Shown: positions 36,111 to 45,504, numbered from the stretch's first letter. The stretch is 64,000 bases of DNA from Oscillospiraceae bacterium (GCA_015068245.1 SVKU01000001.1:62001-126000), one strand, 5' to 3'. Numbers and translations: made by a program. Notes: generated by a model not told the origin, from the sequence alone.

Positions 36111-38141
36111 ATGTCGCAAAGATATGCTGCACTGAATTCACCTTTGAATGTTAGAGGTAAGATGCTGAAAAGCCGATTTGAATATCCCGTTGCTCAGCCT
36201 CACTTTCTTCAGGGACCGGAAACTTATCCCGGAGACCCTGTAGTGGCCTATTACACGGAAGTTTGCCGCAAAGGGTCTGCACTGCTGATCGTTCACGATC
36301 TTACAAATCCCAATCAGCGCAAGATGGGTTCTGATATTGCTCATTTCTGTATGTATGACCTTGACGATTTCGGCAGCCAAAACTATTTCACTCAGTTTGC
36401 ACATTTTATACATTGTCAGGGCAGCTATGTTGGTACCGAAATTTGCTGTGACTTGCGTTTGCCCTGGTGTGTAAACGATCCAAATCTGCCTGAACCTGAA
36501 CGTGAAGGACCCGGAGGTCCTTTTGGCCCCGGCGGTGCCATGTTTGAAGACGATTACGATGAAAACCTTCGCCCTGTAGCTACTGTTAAAGGTTTCCCCG
36601 GAACTCCAGGAACACAGACAGAATACTTCACTAAAGAGAATATCCAAAAGTACATAAAGGTTCTCAGTGACCGTGCCCGCAGATTCAAATCCTTTGGTTA
36701 TGATGCCGGTATGATTGAAATGGGTGCCGAATTCTACTTTGCAAAGTTCATGTCAAAGAGGGAAAACAGACGTACTGACGAATACGGCGGAAGCTTTGAA
36801 AATCGTTCACGTTTTGCCATCGAGGTTCTCAAGGGTTTGCGTGAAGGAGTAGGGGAGGACTTTATAATCTTTGCCAATGCTCCCGATATTGCGTTTGATC
36901 CTTCAAAGTCCAGAGGCGGTGAAGCTCTTTCCATCGACGAAGCTGTATGGCTTTTTGACCAGATTGCACCCTATGTTGATATAATTCGTCTCCGCGGCGA
37001 AGAACAGGATAATGGCGGTGAATGTGAATGCGCAAAGATCGCTGCGGAACTGAAAAAACGCGGTGTCAAGGAATACCTGTGCATTAATACTCCATATATG
37101 GATCTCGACCGAATCAATGCCATCGTTGCCGAGGGTAAGGCTGACATGATAAGCTCTGCAAGAATGTTTATCTGCAACGAAAACCTTGGCAGCATTCTCA
37201 AAAACGGCAACGGCGAAGATCTGAATCCTTGCATCGAATGCGGTGTATGCCGTGGCAGTATCGGTGACGGTGACTGGATGAGCCATTGCACCATAAATCC
37301 CGAGCTTGGTATGGAACATCGCAAGGACAGTTTGAAAATGCCTGTTGAGAAACTAAAAAAGATTGCTGTAATTGGCGGCGGTCCGGCAGGTATGAAATGC
37401 GCCATGTGGCTTAAGGAAAGAGGACACACTCCTGTTATCTTTGAAGCTTCCGATGCTTTGGGTGGTCAGATCAAAACTGCACGGTATCCTCAATTCAAAT
37501 GGAAGCTATGTAGATATCTCGATTTCCTTATTGCACAGGTTGATCGTAAGGGTATCGAAGTAAGACTGAACACATATGCGACGCCTGAGATGATCAAAAC
37601 TGAAGGCTTTGACGCAGTTGTTGCGGCACTTGGTGCAGAACCCAAGAAACCCGGCGTTGTCGGTGCTGAGAATGCGAAATGGAACACTGTCAACATTTAC
37701 GGCAATACTGAAAACATTGGTAAGCGAGTTGTAGTTATAGGCGGCAGCTCTGCACCCTGTGAAGCAGCTGCTTACTTGGCCGATACAGGTCACGAAGTAA
37801 CTCTACTCAGCCGGAGAAGCAATCCCAACTATGATCTGAACCCCATCAGAACCCAGCGTTCGATGAATATGATGATGCTTCAGAAAGGTGTCAATATCAT
37901 TGTCAAGGCAAAGACAACCGAGATTGGTGATGGCTATGTCAAATATGTCGACAAAGACGGCGTTGAACATACCATTGAGTGTGACGATGTACTTGCGGCC
38001 GGTGGCATGGCTCCCAATATGGACGCTGCAATGAAATTCTATGGCTCAGCCGAAGAATTCTACGCTATTGGTGATTGCAAGGAAGCAGGAAATATGCGCA
38101 CTGCCATTCGCGACGCATATGCCCTTGCAATGAGAATCTGA
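36111..38141 (+). CDS. Old Yellow Enzyme-like NADH:flavin oxidoreductase with Fe-S and FAD domains
   Basis: 676 residues. Layout as in 2,4-dienoyl-CoA reductase/BaiCD: FMN TIM barrel (~1-370), [4Fe-4S] motif CIECGVC then Cys 13 further on (C-x2-C-x2-C-x12-C; FadH has x3 and x11), FAD loop AVIGGGPAGMKCAMWL, and NAD loop VVVIGGSSAPCEAAAYL. RTDEYGGSFENRSRF is intact, but the usual IHGAHGYLL active-site segment reads IEMGAEFYF, so the catalytic His residues are missing. Substrate unknown. It lies 110 bp after the solute-binding protein, with no clear promoter between. Confidence 0.85.
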   Translation: MSQRYAALNSPLNVRGKMLKSRFEYPVAQPHFLQGPETYPGDPVVAYYTEVCRKGSALLIVHDLTNPNQRKMGSDIAHFCMYDLDDFGSQNYFTQFAHFIHCQGSYVGTEICCDLRLPWCVNDPNLPEPEREGPGGPFGPGGAMFEDDYDENLRPVATVKGFPGTPGTQTEYFTKENIQKYIKVLSDRARRFKSFGYDAGMIEMGAEFYFAKFMSKRENRRTDEYGGSFENRSRFAIEVLKGLREGVGEDFIIFANAPDIAFDPSKSRGGEALSIDEAVWLFDQIAPYVDIIRLRGEEQDNGGECECAKIAAELKKRGVKEYLCINTPYMDLDRINAIVAEGKADMISSARMFICNENLGSILKNGNGEDLNPCIECGVCRGSIGDGDWMSHCTINPELGMEHRKDSLKMPVEKLKKIAVIGGGPAGMKCAMWLKERGHTPVIFEASDALGGQIKTARYPQFKWKLCRYLDFLIAQVDRKGIEVRLNTYATPEMIKTEGFDAVVAALGAEPKKPGVVGAENAKWNTVNIYGNTENIGKRVVVIGGSSAPCEAAAYLADTGHEVTLLSRRSNPNYDLNPIRTQRSMNMMMLQKGVNIIVKAKTTEIGDGYVKYVDKDGVEHTIECDDVLAAGGMAPNMDAAMKFYGSAEEFYAIGDCKEAGNMRTAIRDAYALAMRI

Positions 38142-38154
38142 TATTTAAAAACAA

Positions 38155-38184
38155 ACTGCCAACCTCAGAAATGAGGTTGGCAGT
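38155..38184. terminator. Bidirectional terminator between OYE-like gene and folA
   Basis: A 13-bp stem ACTGCCAACCTCA / TGAGGTTGGCAGT with a GAAA tetraloop lies between converging genes. Confidence 0.85.
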
Positions 38185-38189
38185 CACAT

Positions 38190-38678
38190 TTATATTCTTT
38201 CGTAATCAACATATCTAAATTTCAGTCCTTTTTCCTCCATAACTTCACTTTCGGAAACTATTTTCCAATCTGCCATGGAATCAAGGTTTGGAAAGTACTT
38301 TTCGGCAGGGACAGATATATCAGTCCTGGTTATGTATGCCTTATGGCAATAGGGCAGGAGTTGACGGTAAACAGCTTCGCCGCCTATAACGCACAAATCG
38401 TCATCAGGCAAATCCTTGACCCGCTCCAGAAGTGCATCTATCGAAGCAACTCCCTCACAGCCTTCGGGAAGGTCATCAGGTCGGGAAGTCAGAATAATGT
38501 TTCTGCGGTTTTTTAGAGGCTTTGAACCGGGCAAAGAGATAAGGGTACTTCTTCCCATGATGACAGTTTTGCCCTCTGTAATGGCTTTAAAACGCTTCAG
38601 ATCGGCAGATATATGCACAAGCATATCTCCTCCAGCTCCAATACCCCAGTCAGAACTTACATTTACTATAGATTTCAT
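38190..38678 (-). CDS. folA: Dihydrofolate reductase
   Basis: 162 residues. N-terminal VNVSSDWGIG, the acidic/Trp region ISADLKRFKAIT, KTVIMGRSTL and the later CVIGGEAVYRQLLPYC (NADPH loop) are standard. It regenerates tetrahydrofolate after thymidylate synthesis. It starts 8 bp after thyA and is cotranscribed with it. Confidence 0.95.
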   Translation of the reverse strand: MKSIVNVSSDWGIGAGGDMLVHISADLKRFKAITEGKTVIMGRSTLISLPGSKPLKNRRNIILTSRPDDLPEGCEGVASIDALLERVKDLPDDDLCVIGGEAVYRQLLPYCHKAYITRTDISVPAEKYFPNLDSMADWKIVSESEVMEEKGLKFRYVDYERI

Positions 38679-38686
38679 ATGTTACC

Positions 38687-39517
38687 TCAAATTGCCACGG
38701 GTATCTTCTTATCAAAGTGATGATACTCATAACCTTCCATTTGGAAGCTGTCTCTTGTGAAATCGTAGAAATCAGTGATTGATTTGTCAATAATAAACTT
38801 CGGTGCAGGTTTGGGTTCATTTTTAATTATTTCTTCAATAAGGGGAATATGACGGTCGTATATATGGGCATCAGCTATTACATGGACCAGTTCACCAACC
38901 TGCAGTCCGCTTACTTGAGCCATCATGTGAACTAGAACGGCATACTGGCACACATTGAACTGATTGGCAGCCAGCATATCCTGAGATCTCTGATTAAGAA
39001 TGGCATTAAGTACGTTTCCGCTGACGTTGAATGTCATGCTGTAAGCGCAAGGGTAGAGGTTCATTTCGTGCAGGTCGGCAAAGGTATAAATGTTCGTCAT
39101 GATTCGACGGCTGGAGGGGTTGTGTTTCAGGTCATAAATCACCCGATCGACCTGATCAAACTCACCTTCGGCATATTTATGCTTAACACCAAGCTGATAG
39201 CCATAAGCCTTGCCGATAGAACCGGTCTCATCAGCCCAGGAATCCCAAATGTTTCCCCGCAGTTCGTTGATGTTGTTGGACTTTTTCTGCCATATCCAAA
39301 GCATTTCATCAACTGCTGTTTTCCAGTATGTACGGCGTATGGTGCAGATAGGAAACTCCTTTGACAGGTCATATCGGTTAACAATGCCAAACTTTTTAAC
39401 TGTGTGGGCGGGTGTACCGTCATCCCATCGGGGACGCACATTCAGATCAGTGTCCCAGAAGCCGTTATCGATTATATCCCGACAGTTTTGAATAAATACT
39501 TCATCAGCGTAACTCAT
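38687..39517 (-). CDS. thyA: Thymidylate synthase
   Basis: 276 residues. The catalytic Cys lies in YPCAYSMTFNV, followed by ILNQRSQDMLAANQFNVCQYAVL and HVIADAHIYDRH. The common PCHxxxQF motif is PCAYSMTF here, so the His after the Cys is Ala. The enzyme methylates dUMP using methylene-THF. The start at 39517 is fixed by GGGAGGTATCACC; the open frame extends further upstream without homology. Paired with folA. Confidence 0.94.
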   Translation of the reverse strand: MSYADEVFIQNCRDIIDNGFWDTDLNVRPRWDDGTPAHTVKKFGIVNRYDLSKEFPICTIRRTYWKTAVDEMLWIWQKKSNNINELRGNIWDSWADETGSIGKAYGYQLGVKHKYAEGEFDQVDRVIYDLKHNPSSRRIMTNIYTFADLHEMNLYPCAYSMTFNVSGNVLNAILNQRSQDMLAANQFNVCQYAVLVHMMAQVSGLQVGELVHVIADAHIYDRHIPLIEEIIKNEPKPAPKFIIDKSITDFYDFTRDSFQMEGYEYHHFDKKIPVAI

Positions 39518-39537
39518 GGTGATACCTCCCGAAAAGC

Positions 39538-39550
39538 GTACATTTTGTAC
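39538..39550. promoter_or_regulatory. Small palindrome between thyA and the helicase
   Basis: GTACA-TTT-TGTAC lies in the divergent spacer, just upstream of the thyA ribosome binding site. Possible operator; weak evidence. Confidence 0.25.
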
Positions 39551-39574
39551 TATATTAGAATATACCATAAATTC

Positions 39575-39603
39575 TTGAGGTTGTGTATAGAATGTGATAA
39601 AAT
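39575..39603 (+). promoter_or_regulatory. Promoter of the DEAD-box helicase gene
   Basis: TTGAGG (39575-39580), 17 bp, TAAAAT (39598-39603). Confidence 0.65.
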
Positions 39604-39631
39604 AAACTGAGAATAATTTTGGGAGACATTT

Positions 39632-40816
39632 ATGGAACGCATAAGATTTGATGAGCTTGAGATATCTCATGATATTCTTAAAGCTCTTAACGATAAGGGT
39701 TATATATATGCAACACGAATTCAGAAAGAAGCTATACCTCCGTTGATTCAATGGGAGGACGTAATTGCAAAGGCACCTACCGGAACCGGAAAAACTTTTG
39801 CTTTTGGAATTCCTATAATTCAGCATATCAATTCTGAATCCGAAGAAACTCAGGCTCTTATTCTTGCGCCGACAAGAGAACTGGCTGTTCAGATAACCGA
39901 TGAAATTCGTGGCCTTTTGAAGTACAGCAAAGGCGTTCGGGCGGTTTGCCTCTATGGAGGGCAGAAGATAGATAACCAGATCCGCAGCCTTAAAAAGAAG
40001 CCTCAGATCATTGTTGCAACTCCCGGCAGATTGTTTGACCATATAAAACGTAAAACAGTCAATCTTGCTCAGGTTCAGACTCTAATACTTGACGAAGCTG
40101 ACCGTATGCTTGATATGGGATTTATTAAAGAGGTAACAAAAATAATTGAGCTTTGCAAAAACCGCAAAAACCTTGGCTTGTTTTCTGCCACTATATCACA
40201 GGAAGTAATGACCATCAGTTGGAAGTATCAGCGAGATGAGGTTGAAATAACTGTGCCGGCAGAAGCGGAAGACAAGCCCGATATAACTCAGTATTCCATT
40301 GAAGTCAATTCGAGCGATAAGATTGAAACTGTTTTGAAATTACTTAATACTCAGGGTTATGAACGTGTTATGGTATTCTGCAATACCAAACATATGGCTG
40401 CAGCCCTGTATGAGTCGCTGAAAAATCAAAAACTTACCATCGATCAGCTCCATGGTGATATCCCTCAGAGAAAAAGAGAAGAGACTATGGAGAAGTTCCG
40501 TAAAGGCAATCTGAATGTACTTATTGCCACCGATGTGGCGTCAAGAGGTATTGATGTAGATGACGTTGAATGTGTTATTAACTTCGATATCCCCGACGAA
40601 AACGAATACTATGTTCACCGCATCGGCAGAACAGGACGTGCAAGGCGGCAGGGAGTGGCAATTACAATTATCAGTTCTATCCTTGAGCGTGCAAAGCTTA
40701 AAGAGATTGCAACATATTGCAGGTTTGATATAACCGAAATGCGCTTTGCAGAAGACGGAAGTCTTGAAAAAGCCCCGGAGCGCAAGGCGATCAAGCGTTC
40801 AACCAGAAGATTCTGA
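39632..40816 (+). CDS. DEAD-box RNA helicase
   Basis: 394 residues, a compact core. Motifs in order: Q-motif region, I APTGTGKT, Ia PTRELAVQ, II DEADRML, III SAT, then the second RecA domain with ATDVASRGIDV and VI HRIGRTGRARR. The short basic C-terminus RKAIKRSTRRF replaces the long tails of CshA or DbpA. It unwinds RNA, probably in ribosome assembly or decay. GGGAG precedes the ATG. The dprA-like gene starts 1 bp after its stop. Confidence 0.93.
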   Translation: MERIRFDELEISHDILKALNDKGYIYATRIQKEAIPPLIQWEDVIAKAPTGTGKTFAFGIPIIQHINSESEETQALILAPTRELAVQITDEIRGLLKYSKGVRAVCLYGGQKIDNQIRSLKKKPQIIVATPGRLFDHIKRKTVNLAQVQTLILDEADRMLDMGFIKEVTKIIELCKNRKNLGLFSATISQEVMTISWKYQRDEVEITVPAEAEDKPDITQYSIEVNSSDKIETVLKLLNTQGYERVMVFCNTKHMAAALYESLKNQKLTIDQLHGDIPQRKREETMEKFRKGNLNVLIATDVASRGIDVDDVECVINFDIPDENEYYVHRIGRTGRARRQGVAITIISSILERAKLKEIATYCRFDITEMRFAEDGSLEKAPERKAIKRSTRRF

Positions 40817-40817
40817 T

Positions 40818-41720
40818 ATGCTTAGATCAACTGAAAAGATTATGCTCCTGCTTTGCGGTGAGTTCAATGATGGTCTGACGCCCCTGGGCATCAAACAGTT
40901 TCGAAAATTAAGCGAAAGAGTCAGAGAAAACCTGTTTTTTTCACCATCAAAAAATCTGACTCCTGCCGATTTGACTGAACTGGGTTACGATGAGGAAGAA
41001 AGCCTCAGGATTTATTCTCTGATTTCCCGGGAAAAGCAAGTTGATATTGAACTTGAACGGTATTCACAGCTAGGCATATTCCCAATGACACGGATAAGTC
41101 AGAATTACCCAAAATCTTTTCTTGAAAAACTTGGAGATTCGGCTCCTATGGTGTTGTTTTATTCCGGTAACACAGATCTGCTGAACAATAATGCAGTTGC
41201 TTTGGTCGGTTCACGGGAGCTTGGTGTTCAAGGTGCCGGTTTTGCACGGGATTTTGGTGAAAAGGTTGCCAAATCCGGTTTTACTCTGGTTTCCGGCGGT
41301 GCCAACGGTGCGGATACAATTGCTCAGGAGTCTGCCCTTTCAAATGGTGGGACTGTTATATGTTTTCGACCCGACAGTCTTGTAAATAATGTCAAAAAGC
41401 TTTCCGTTGCAATTAATGAGGGAAAACTTTTGGTGATTACCGAAAGGGGAGCGGATATTGCTTTTTCTTCTGCATCTGCAGCCGGTCGGAATCGTTTGAT
41501 ACACAGTTATTGCGACAAGGTTTTCGTGGCAGGCTCCGGTTTTAAAAGCGGCGGCACATGGTCGGGTACAGAAACCAATCTGAAGAAAGGATTCAGTAAG
41601 GTATATGTATTTGACGACGGTTCCGCAGGTTGCAGCGGCCTTATTGAATCTGGCGGTATTCCTGTTACTTTGCGGGATTTGGATAGTATTATAGGGAACG
41701 GCCATAACCATTCCCTATAA
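40818..41720 (+). CDS. DprA/Smf-like DNA-processing protein
   Basis: 300 residues. The Rossmann-like core has ALVGSRELGVQGAGFARDF, GFTLVSGGANGADTIAQESAL and AAGRNRLIHSYCDKVFVAGSG, typical of DprA. DprA loads RecA on incoming single strands in competent cells. This one is at the short end of the family, with an atypical N-terminal part and no clear C-terminal winged helix. Its last residues (about IIGNGHNHSL) are encoded by a palindromic repeat. Coupled to the helicase gene. Confidence 0.78.
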   Translation: MLRSTEKIMLLLCGEFNDGLTPLGIKQFRKLSERVRENLFFSPSKNLTPADLTELGYDEEESLRIYSLISREKQVDIELERYSQLGIFPMTRISQNYPKSFLEKLGDSAPMVLFYSGNTDLLNNNAVALVGSRELGVQGAGFARDFGEKVAKSGFTLVSGGANGADTIAQESALSNGGTVICFRPDSLVNNVKKLSVAINEGKLLVITERGADIAFSSASAAGRNRLIHSYCDKVFVAGSGFKSGGTWSGTETNLKKGFSKVYVFDDGSAGCSGLIESGGIPVTLRDLDSIIGNGHNHSL

Positions 41721-41721
41721 T
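41688..41721. repeat. Palindromic repeat at the dprA 3' end
   Basis: ATTATAGGGAACGG / CCATTCCCTATAAT with a 6-nt loop (13 of 14 pairs). TAGGGAAYGG...CCATTCCCTA is shared with the ends of the 2114-2320 element. It overlaps the last codons of the dprA-like gene and may act as terminator for it and for the converging aminotransferase gene. Confidence 0.6.
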
Positions 41722-41733
41722 AACAGATAGTAT

Positions 41734-42882
41734 TTATTTGTTTATTGCTTTTTCGAGCCTGTCAAGCGCAGCTTCTACGTATCTTCTTGGGCAGGCTATG
41801 TTGAATCGTATAAAACCTTCACCACCGGGGCCGAAGCTTTCGCCATCGTTGACAAAGAGTTGTGCTTCTTCACGGAGCATCTTATGGAGGGAATCCTTAT
41901 CAAGACCGAGGGCAGACATGTCAAGCCACATGAGATAAGTACCTTCAAGCTTGGTGGTCTTTATCATGGGAAGCTTTTCGTGAATAAAGCTTTCGGTATA
42001 TCTTCTGTTCTCATTGATGTAATCCAAAGCTTCATCAAGCCAGCCTGCAGCGTCGTTATATGCAGCTTCGCAGGCGGCAAGACCGGGTACGTTGAGGAAG
42101 TGACCGCAAAGACTGTCGAACTTTGCTTTCAATTCGGGATTTTTGATGATGATGTTGCTGGTGGCAAGACCTGCGATGTTGAATGTCTTGCTTGGAGCGG
42201 TGCAGACAACACACATATCTTCCAGTCCGGGAATGATATTTGCTGTAACTATGTGTTCATATCCCGGCATGATAAGGTCATTGTGTATCTCGTCTGCCAC
42301 AATAATGACGTTGTTATCCATACATATCCGAGCCATGCGCTCCAGCTCTTCACACCGCCAAACACGTCCGACAGGATTGTGGGGGGAGCACAGCAGGAAA
42401 AGCTTAGCTTCCCTTGCTTTGGCTTCAAAGTCATCGAAATCTATCTCGTATGTATCCCCAACACGAATAAGCTTGTTCGCAAGAGTCTTTCGGTTATTGC
42501 CGCCCACAACGCCGGAAAAAGGAGGATAAACAGGGCTTTGGAGCAAAACACCGTCTCCTTCTTCGGTGTAGGCCTTTACGCAGTTGGCAAGAGCAGATAC
42601 GATACCGTAAGTATTGCTTATCCACTCCGGTTTGATATCCCAGTTATGGCGTTTTTTCATCCAACCAACAACGGCCTCGTAATAACTGTCTCCGGGACCG
42701 GCATAACCGAAGTTGCAGGCATCAACGCAGTTATGCATACCTTTTCTGATCTCGGGTGCTATGTCAAAACGCATCTCGGCAACGGAGTAGGGAATTAGAG
42801 ACGGGTCAGAAACACCGCTATCCTTCAAAAATGGATGAATGACATTCTCTTTAGGGTTTCTGGTTTCAAAATCGTACATCAT
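41734..42882 (-). CDS. MalY/PatB-type PLP aminotransferase (putative cystathionine beta-lyase)
   Basis: 382 residues. Fold-type I PLP enzyme with CSPHNPVGRVW, ADEIHNDL and the PLP lysine in TAPSKTFNIAGL. The N-terminal region (FGYAGPGDSYYEAVVGWMKKRH) is typical of MalY/PatB, which split cystathionine or cysteine. SVAEMRFD replaces the usual VADMDF. AAGGAAG precedes two ATGs at 42882. A consensus promoter lies at 42917-42945. Confidence 0.88.
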   Translation of the reverse strand: MMYDFETRNPKENVIHPFLKDSGVSDPSLIPYSVAEMRFDIAPEIRKGMHNCVDACNFGYAGPGDSYYEAVVGWMKKRHNWDIKPEWISNTYGIVSALANCVKAYTEEGDGVLLQSPVYPPFSGVVGGNNRKTLANKLIRVGDTYEIDFDDFEAKAREAKLFLLCSPHNPVGRVWRCEELERMARICMDNNVIIVADEIHNDLIMPGYEHIVTANIIPGLEDMCVVCTAPSKTFNIAGLATSNIIIKNPELKAKFDSLCGHFLNVPGLAACEAAYNDAAGWLDEALDYINENRRYTESFIHEKLPMIKTTKLEGTYLMWLDMSALGLDKDSLHKMLREEAQLFVNDGESFGPGGEGFIRFNIACPRRYVEAALDRLEKAINK

Positions 42883-42916
42883 TTAGTAACTTCCTTTTCA
42901 ATATCTTTATGGATTA

Positions 42917-42945
42917 AATATATAAAAATATTGTATAACTGTCAA
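42917..42945 (-). promoter_or_regulatory. Promoter of the MalY/PatB gene
   Basis: On the minus strand TTGACA (42940-42945), 17 bp, TATATT (42917-42922). Confidence 0.75.
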
Positions 42946-42978
42946 GAATATCAAACTATTTTGAGCTTGGAGGTCATT

Positions 42979-45504
42979 ATGAATAATAATGAAATCAAAA
43001 TAATTTATGGCGATAATTCATATGCGTCAACAAGTCCATGCGACATTTGCAGTTTCGGTTGTCCTGTACGTTCTTTTGTTAAAGACGGTCAGATAGTCGG
43101 CGTTGAGCCCGACAGGGACAGTCCTGTGGGCAGAGGGTTTCTTTGCGCAAAGGGTTACGCATCGAGGCAGTATGTCTATCGGCCTGACAGAATCAGAACT
43201 CCTTTAAAGCGAGTGGGCAAACGGGGAGAGGGAAAATTTGTTCCTGTCAGCTGGGACGAGGCTTTAAATGAAATTGCCGAAAAGCTTAATGGTTATAAAA
43301 AGGATTTCGGTGCAGATAGTGTTGCGTTTTTCTCCGGTTACACAAAATGGTACCGCCCTTATCTGCACAGACTGGCCCACAGTTTCGGAACACTCAATTA
43401 TGGTACTGAGTCCAGTTCGTGCTTTCAGGCAACGGTTGTTGCTAATAAGTGTTCTTCCGGCTGCATGACAAGTCCCGACGTTATGAATGCCGGCGTTGTG
43501 ATTGGTTGGGGATATAATACATACTACTCGAATCTGCCAATGCCAAATCTTGAGCCTGCAAAGGCCAGGGGTGCCAAGATAATAATTGTAGACCCCAAGC
43601 AGACTCCTGCCGTAGTTCGGTTGGCTGACGTCCACCTGCAGATCAAGCCGGGCACCGATGGCGCACTGGCAATGGGTATTGCACGAGAGCTTATTAAACG
43701 TGGAGCGATTGACAGGGACTTTATTGAAAAATACGTCATCGGTTTTGAAGAATATGCAGAATATGTTGAACAATTCACCCCGGAACAAGTTAACATAATT
43801 ACAACTGTTCCAATAGAAACCTATCTGAAAGCAGTTGACATAATTTCTGCAAATCTGCCGCTTTGCATGATCGAAGGCAATGCGGGCATGATACATCATA
43901 AAAACGGAGTTCAGAATTTCAGGGCAGTAAATGCTCTGATGGCACTTACAGGTGCTTATGTAAAAAGTGGCGGCAACAAGCCGTTCAAAGCCCAGGATCC
44001 CGCAGCTTTTACAATTCTCAATGAGGAGAAATTTGTTGATGCTGTTCGGCCTGCAACCGCAAAGCCCAAAATTGGCAGCGACAAATACCCTCTTTGGAGC
44101 GAATGTATTGACGAATATCAGGCAATGGAGCTGGCAGGTCAGATAATGACCGGCAAACCTTATCCAATAAAAGCCCTTTTTGCGCTCGGCATGAACGCAA
44201 GATTATTCCCGGACAGCAGCTCCATGTTTGAAGCTTTGGAAAATATCGACTTCTTTGCCTGTGCCGACATCTTTATGTCTGATACAGCAAAATATGCCGA
44301 TATCGTTCTTCCTGCCTGCACCTCCTTTGAACGCAAAGAATTGAGGGCATCAGGCCGCAGACTGGTTTATTACAAAAATGCTATCGAACCGCTTTATGAA
44401 AGCAGATCCGATACTGATATTGTTTGCGATCTTGCAAAGGCTCTTGAGCTTGATGATGATCTTCTGACTTCGGGTTATGATGCCTGCTGCAGAAGTATGC
44501 TTGACCCTCTTGGTGTTGACCTTGATGAATTGAAACAAAAGGGAATAATATCTTTGCTTCCTGCTATGGGTGATGATGAACTTCGGTTTTACACTGCTTC
44601 CGGAAAGTATGAGCTGCATTCATCACTTGCTGAAAAGCATGGATATGAACCGATTCCCAAGTATTATGATCCTTATGATGATGCCGATCCCGATTCTTAT
44701 CCGCTAATTCTTTGTTCCGGCGGCAGACTTCCCAATGCATTTGCCTCGAGATTCCATGACATTCCGTGGGCAAGAAGCTTGCGTAAAGACGCTTCTGTTG
44801 ACATAAATATTGATACTGCAAATGAACTTGGAATAGAGCAGGGTGACATAATTCGATTGTCTACTACTGCGGGAAGCCTTGTTGTAAAAGCAAATCTGAC
44901 TAACCTCAACCGCAGGGATATGGTTGTTCTTTATCATGGTTACAGGGAAGCGGATGTCAATTCAATTATTCCTGCAGGTCACAATGATCCCTATTCCGGT
45001 TTCCCGGGCTATCGTTCCGTAAGATGTAAAATTGAGCTGGTTGAAAAGGGTGTTCCGAATACTCCTGCCGTATCTGTTTCCGACAGCTGCGGAACATTTA
45101 CATTCAACAGCGAAAAATGTACCGGCTGCGGTGCGTGTGTTGTTGCCTGCATGGACAGGAATAATACCGACCTTTGCAATCAGAAGCCGCTTAGATTTGT
45201 ATGGGAACGTAAAGATTCGGACGCTTTGCATTTTGAAATGAACTTCTGTGTCCACTGTAATGAACCGGAATGTCTGGCTGCCTGCAGCTTTGGCGCAATC
45301 AGTAAAAATGAGTTCGGTATTGTCCTTATAGACTCGGATAAATGCAAGGTTTGTGGGGCATGCGCAAGAGCCTGTCCTTACGGTGCTGTCAGAAAAGGCG
45401 AAACTGCCTACAAGTGTGATGGCTGCATCGACAGAGTTCGGCTCGGTCTTAAACCGGCATGTATTGATGCCTGTCGATTCGGTGCGCTGGAGGCAAAGTT
45501 TTAA
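42979..45504 (+). CDS. Molybdopterin oxidoreductase fused to a four-cluster ferredoxin domain
   Basis: 841 residues. Cys21, Cys24, Cys28 and Cys56 (C-x2-C-x3-C-x27-C) bind an N-terminal [4Fe-4S] cluster. The DMSO-reductase-type catalytic domain follows to ~700, with GTESSSCFQA near where the Mo ligand is expected. From ~705 a DmsB/PhsB-like part has four cysteine groups (CTGCGACVVAC; CVHCNEPECLAAC; CKVCGACARAC; CDGCIDRV...ACIDAC). These are usually two separate subunits. No Tat signal and no membrane anchor gene, so it is probably cytoplasmic. Substrate unknown. GGAGG precedes the ATG; mobA overlaps the stop. Confidence 0.9.
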   Translation: MNNNEIKIIYGDNSYASTSPCDICSFGCPVRSFVKDGQIVGVEPDRDSPVGRGFLCAKGYASRQYVYRPDRIRTPLKRVGKRGEGKFVPVSWDEALNEIAEKLNGYKKDFGADSVAFFSGYTKWYRPYLHRLAHSFGTLNYGTESSSCFQATVVANKCSSGCMTSPDVMNAGVVIGWGYNTYYSNLPMPNLEPAKARGAKIIIVDPKQTPAVVRLADVHLQIKPGTDGALAMGIARELIKRGAIDRDFIEKYVIGFEEYAEYVEQFTPEQVNIITTVPIETYLKAVDIISANLPLCMIEGNAGMIHHKNGVQNFRAVNALMALTGAYVKSGGNKPFKAQDPAAFTILNEEKFVDAVRPATAKPKIGSDKYPLWSECIDEYQAMELAGQIMTGKPYPIKALFALGMNARLFPDSSSMFEALENIDFFACADIFMSDTAKYADIVLPACTSFERKELRASGRRLVYYKNAIEPLYESRSDTDIVCDLAKALELDDDLLTSGYDACCRSMLDPLGVDLDELKQKGIISLLPAMGDDELRFYTASGKYELHSSLAEKHGYEPIPKYYDPYDDADPDSYPLILCSGGRLPNAFASRFHDIPWARSLRKDASVDINIDTANELGIEQGDIIRLSTTAGSLVVKANLTNLNRRDMVVLYHGYREADVNSIIPAGHNDPYSGFPGYRSVRCKIELVEKGVPNTPAVSVSDSCGTFTFNSEKCTGCGACVVACMDRNNTDLCNQKPLRFVWERKDSDALHFEMNFCVHCNEPECLAACSFGAISKNEFGIVLIDSDKCKVCGACARACPYGAVRKGETAYKCDGCIDRVRLGLKPACIDACRFGALEAKF

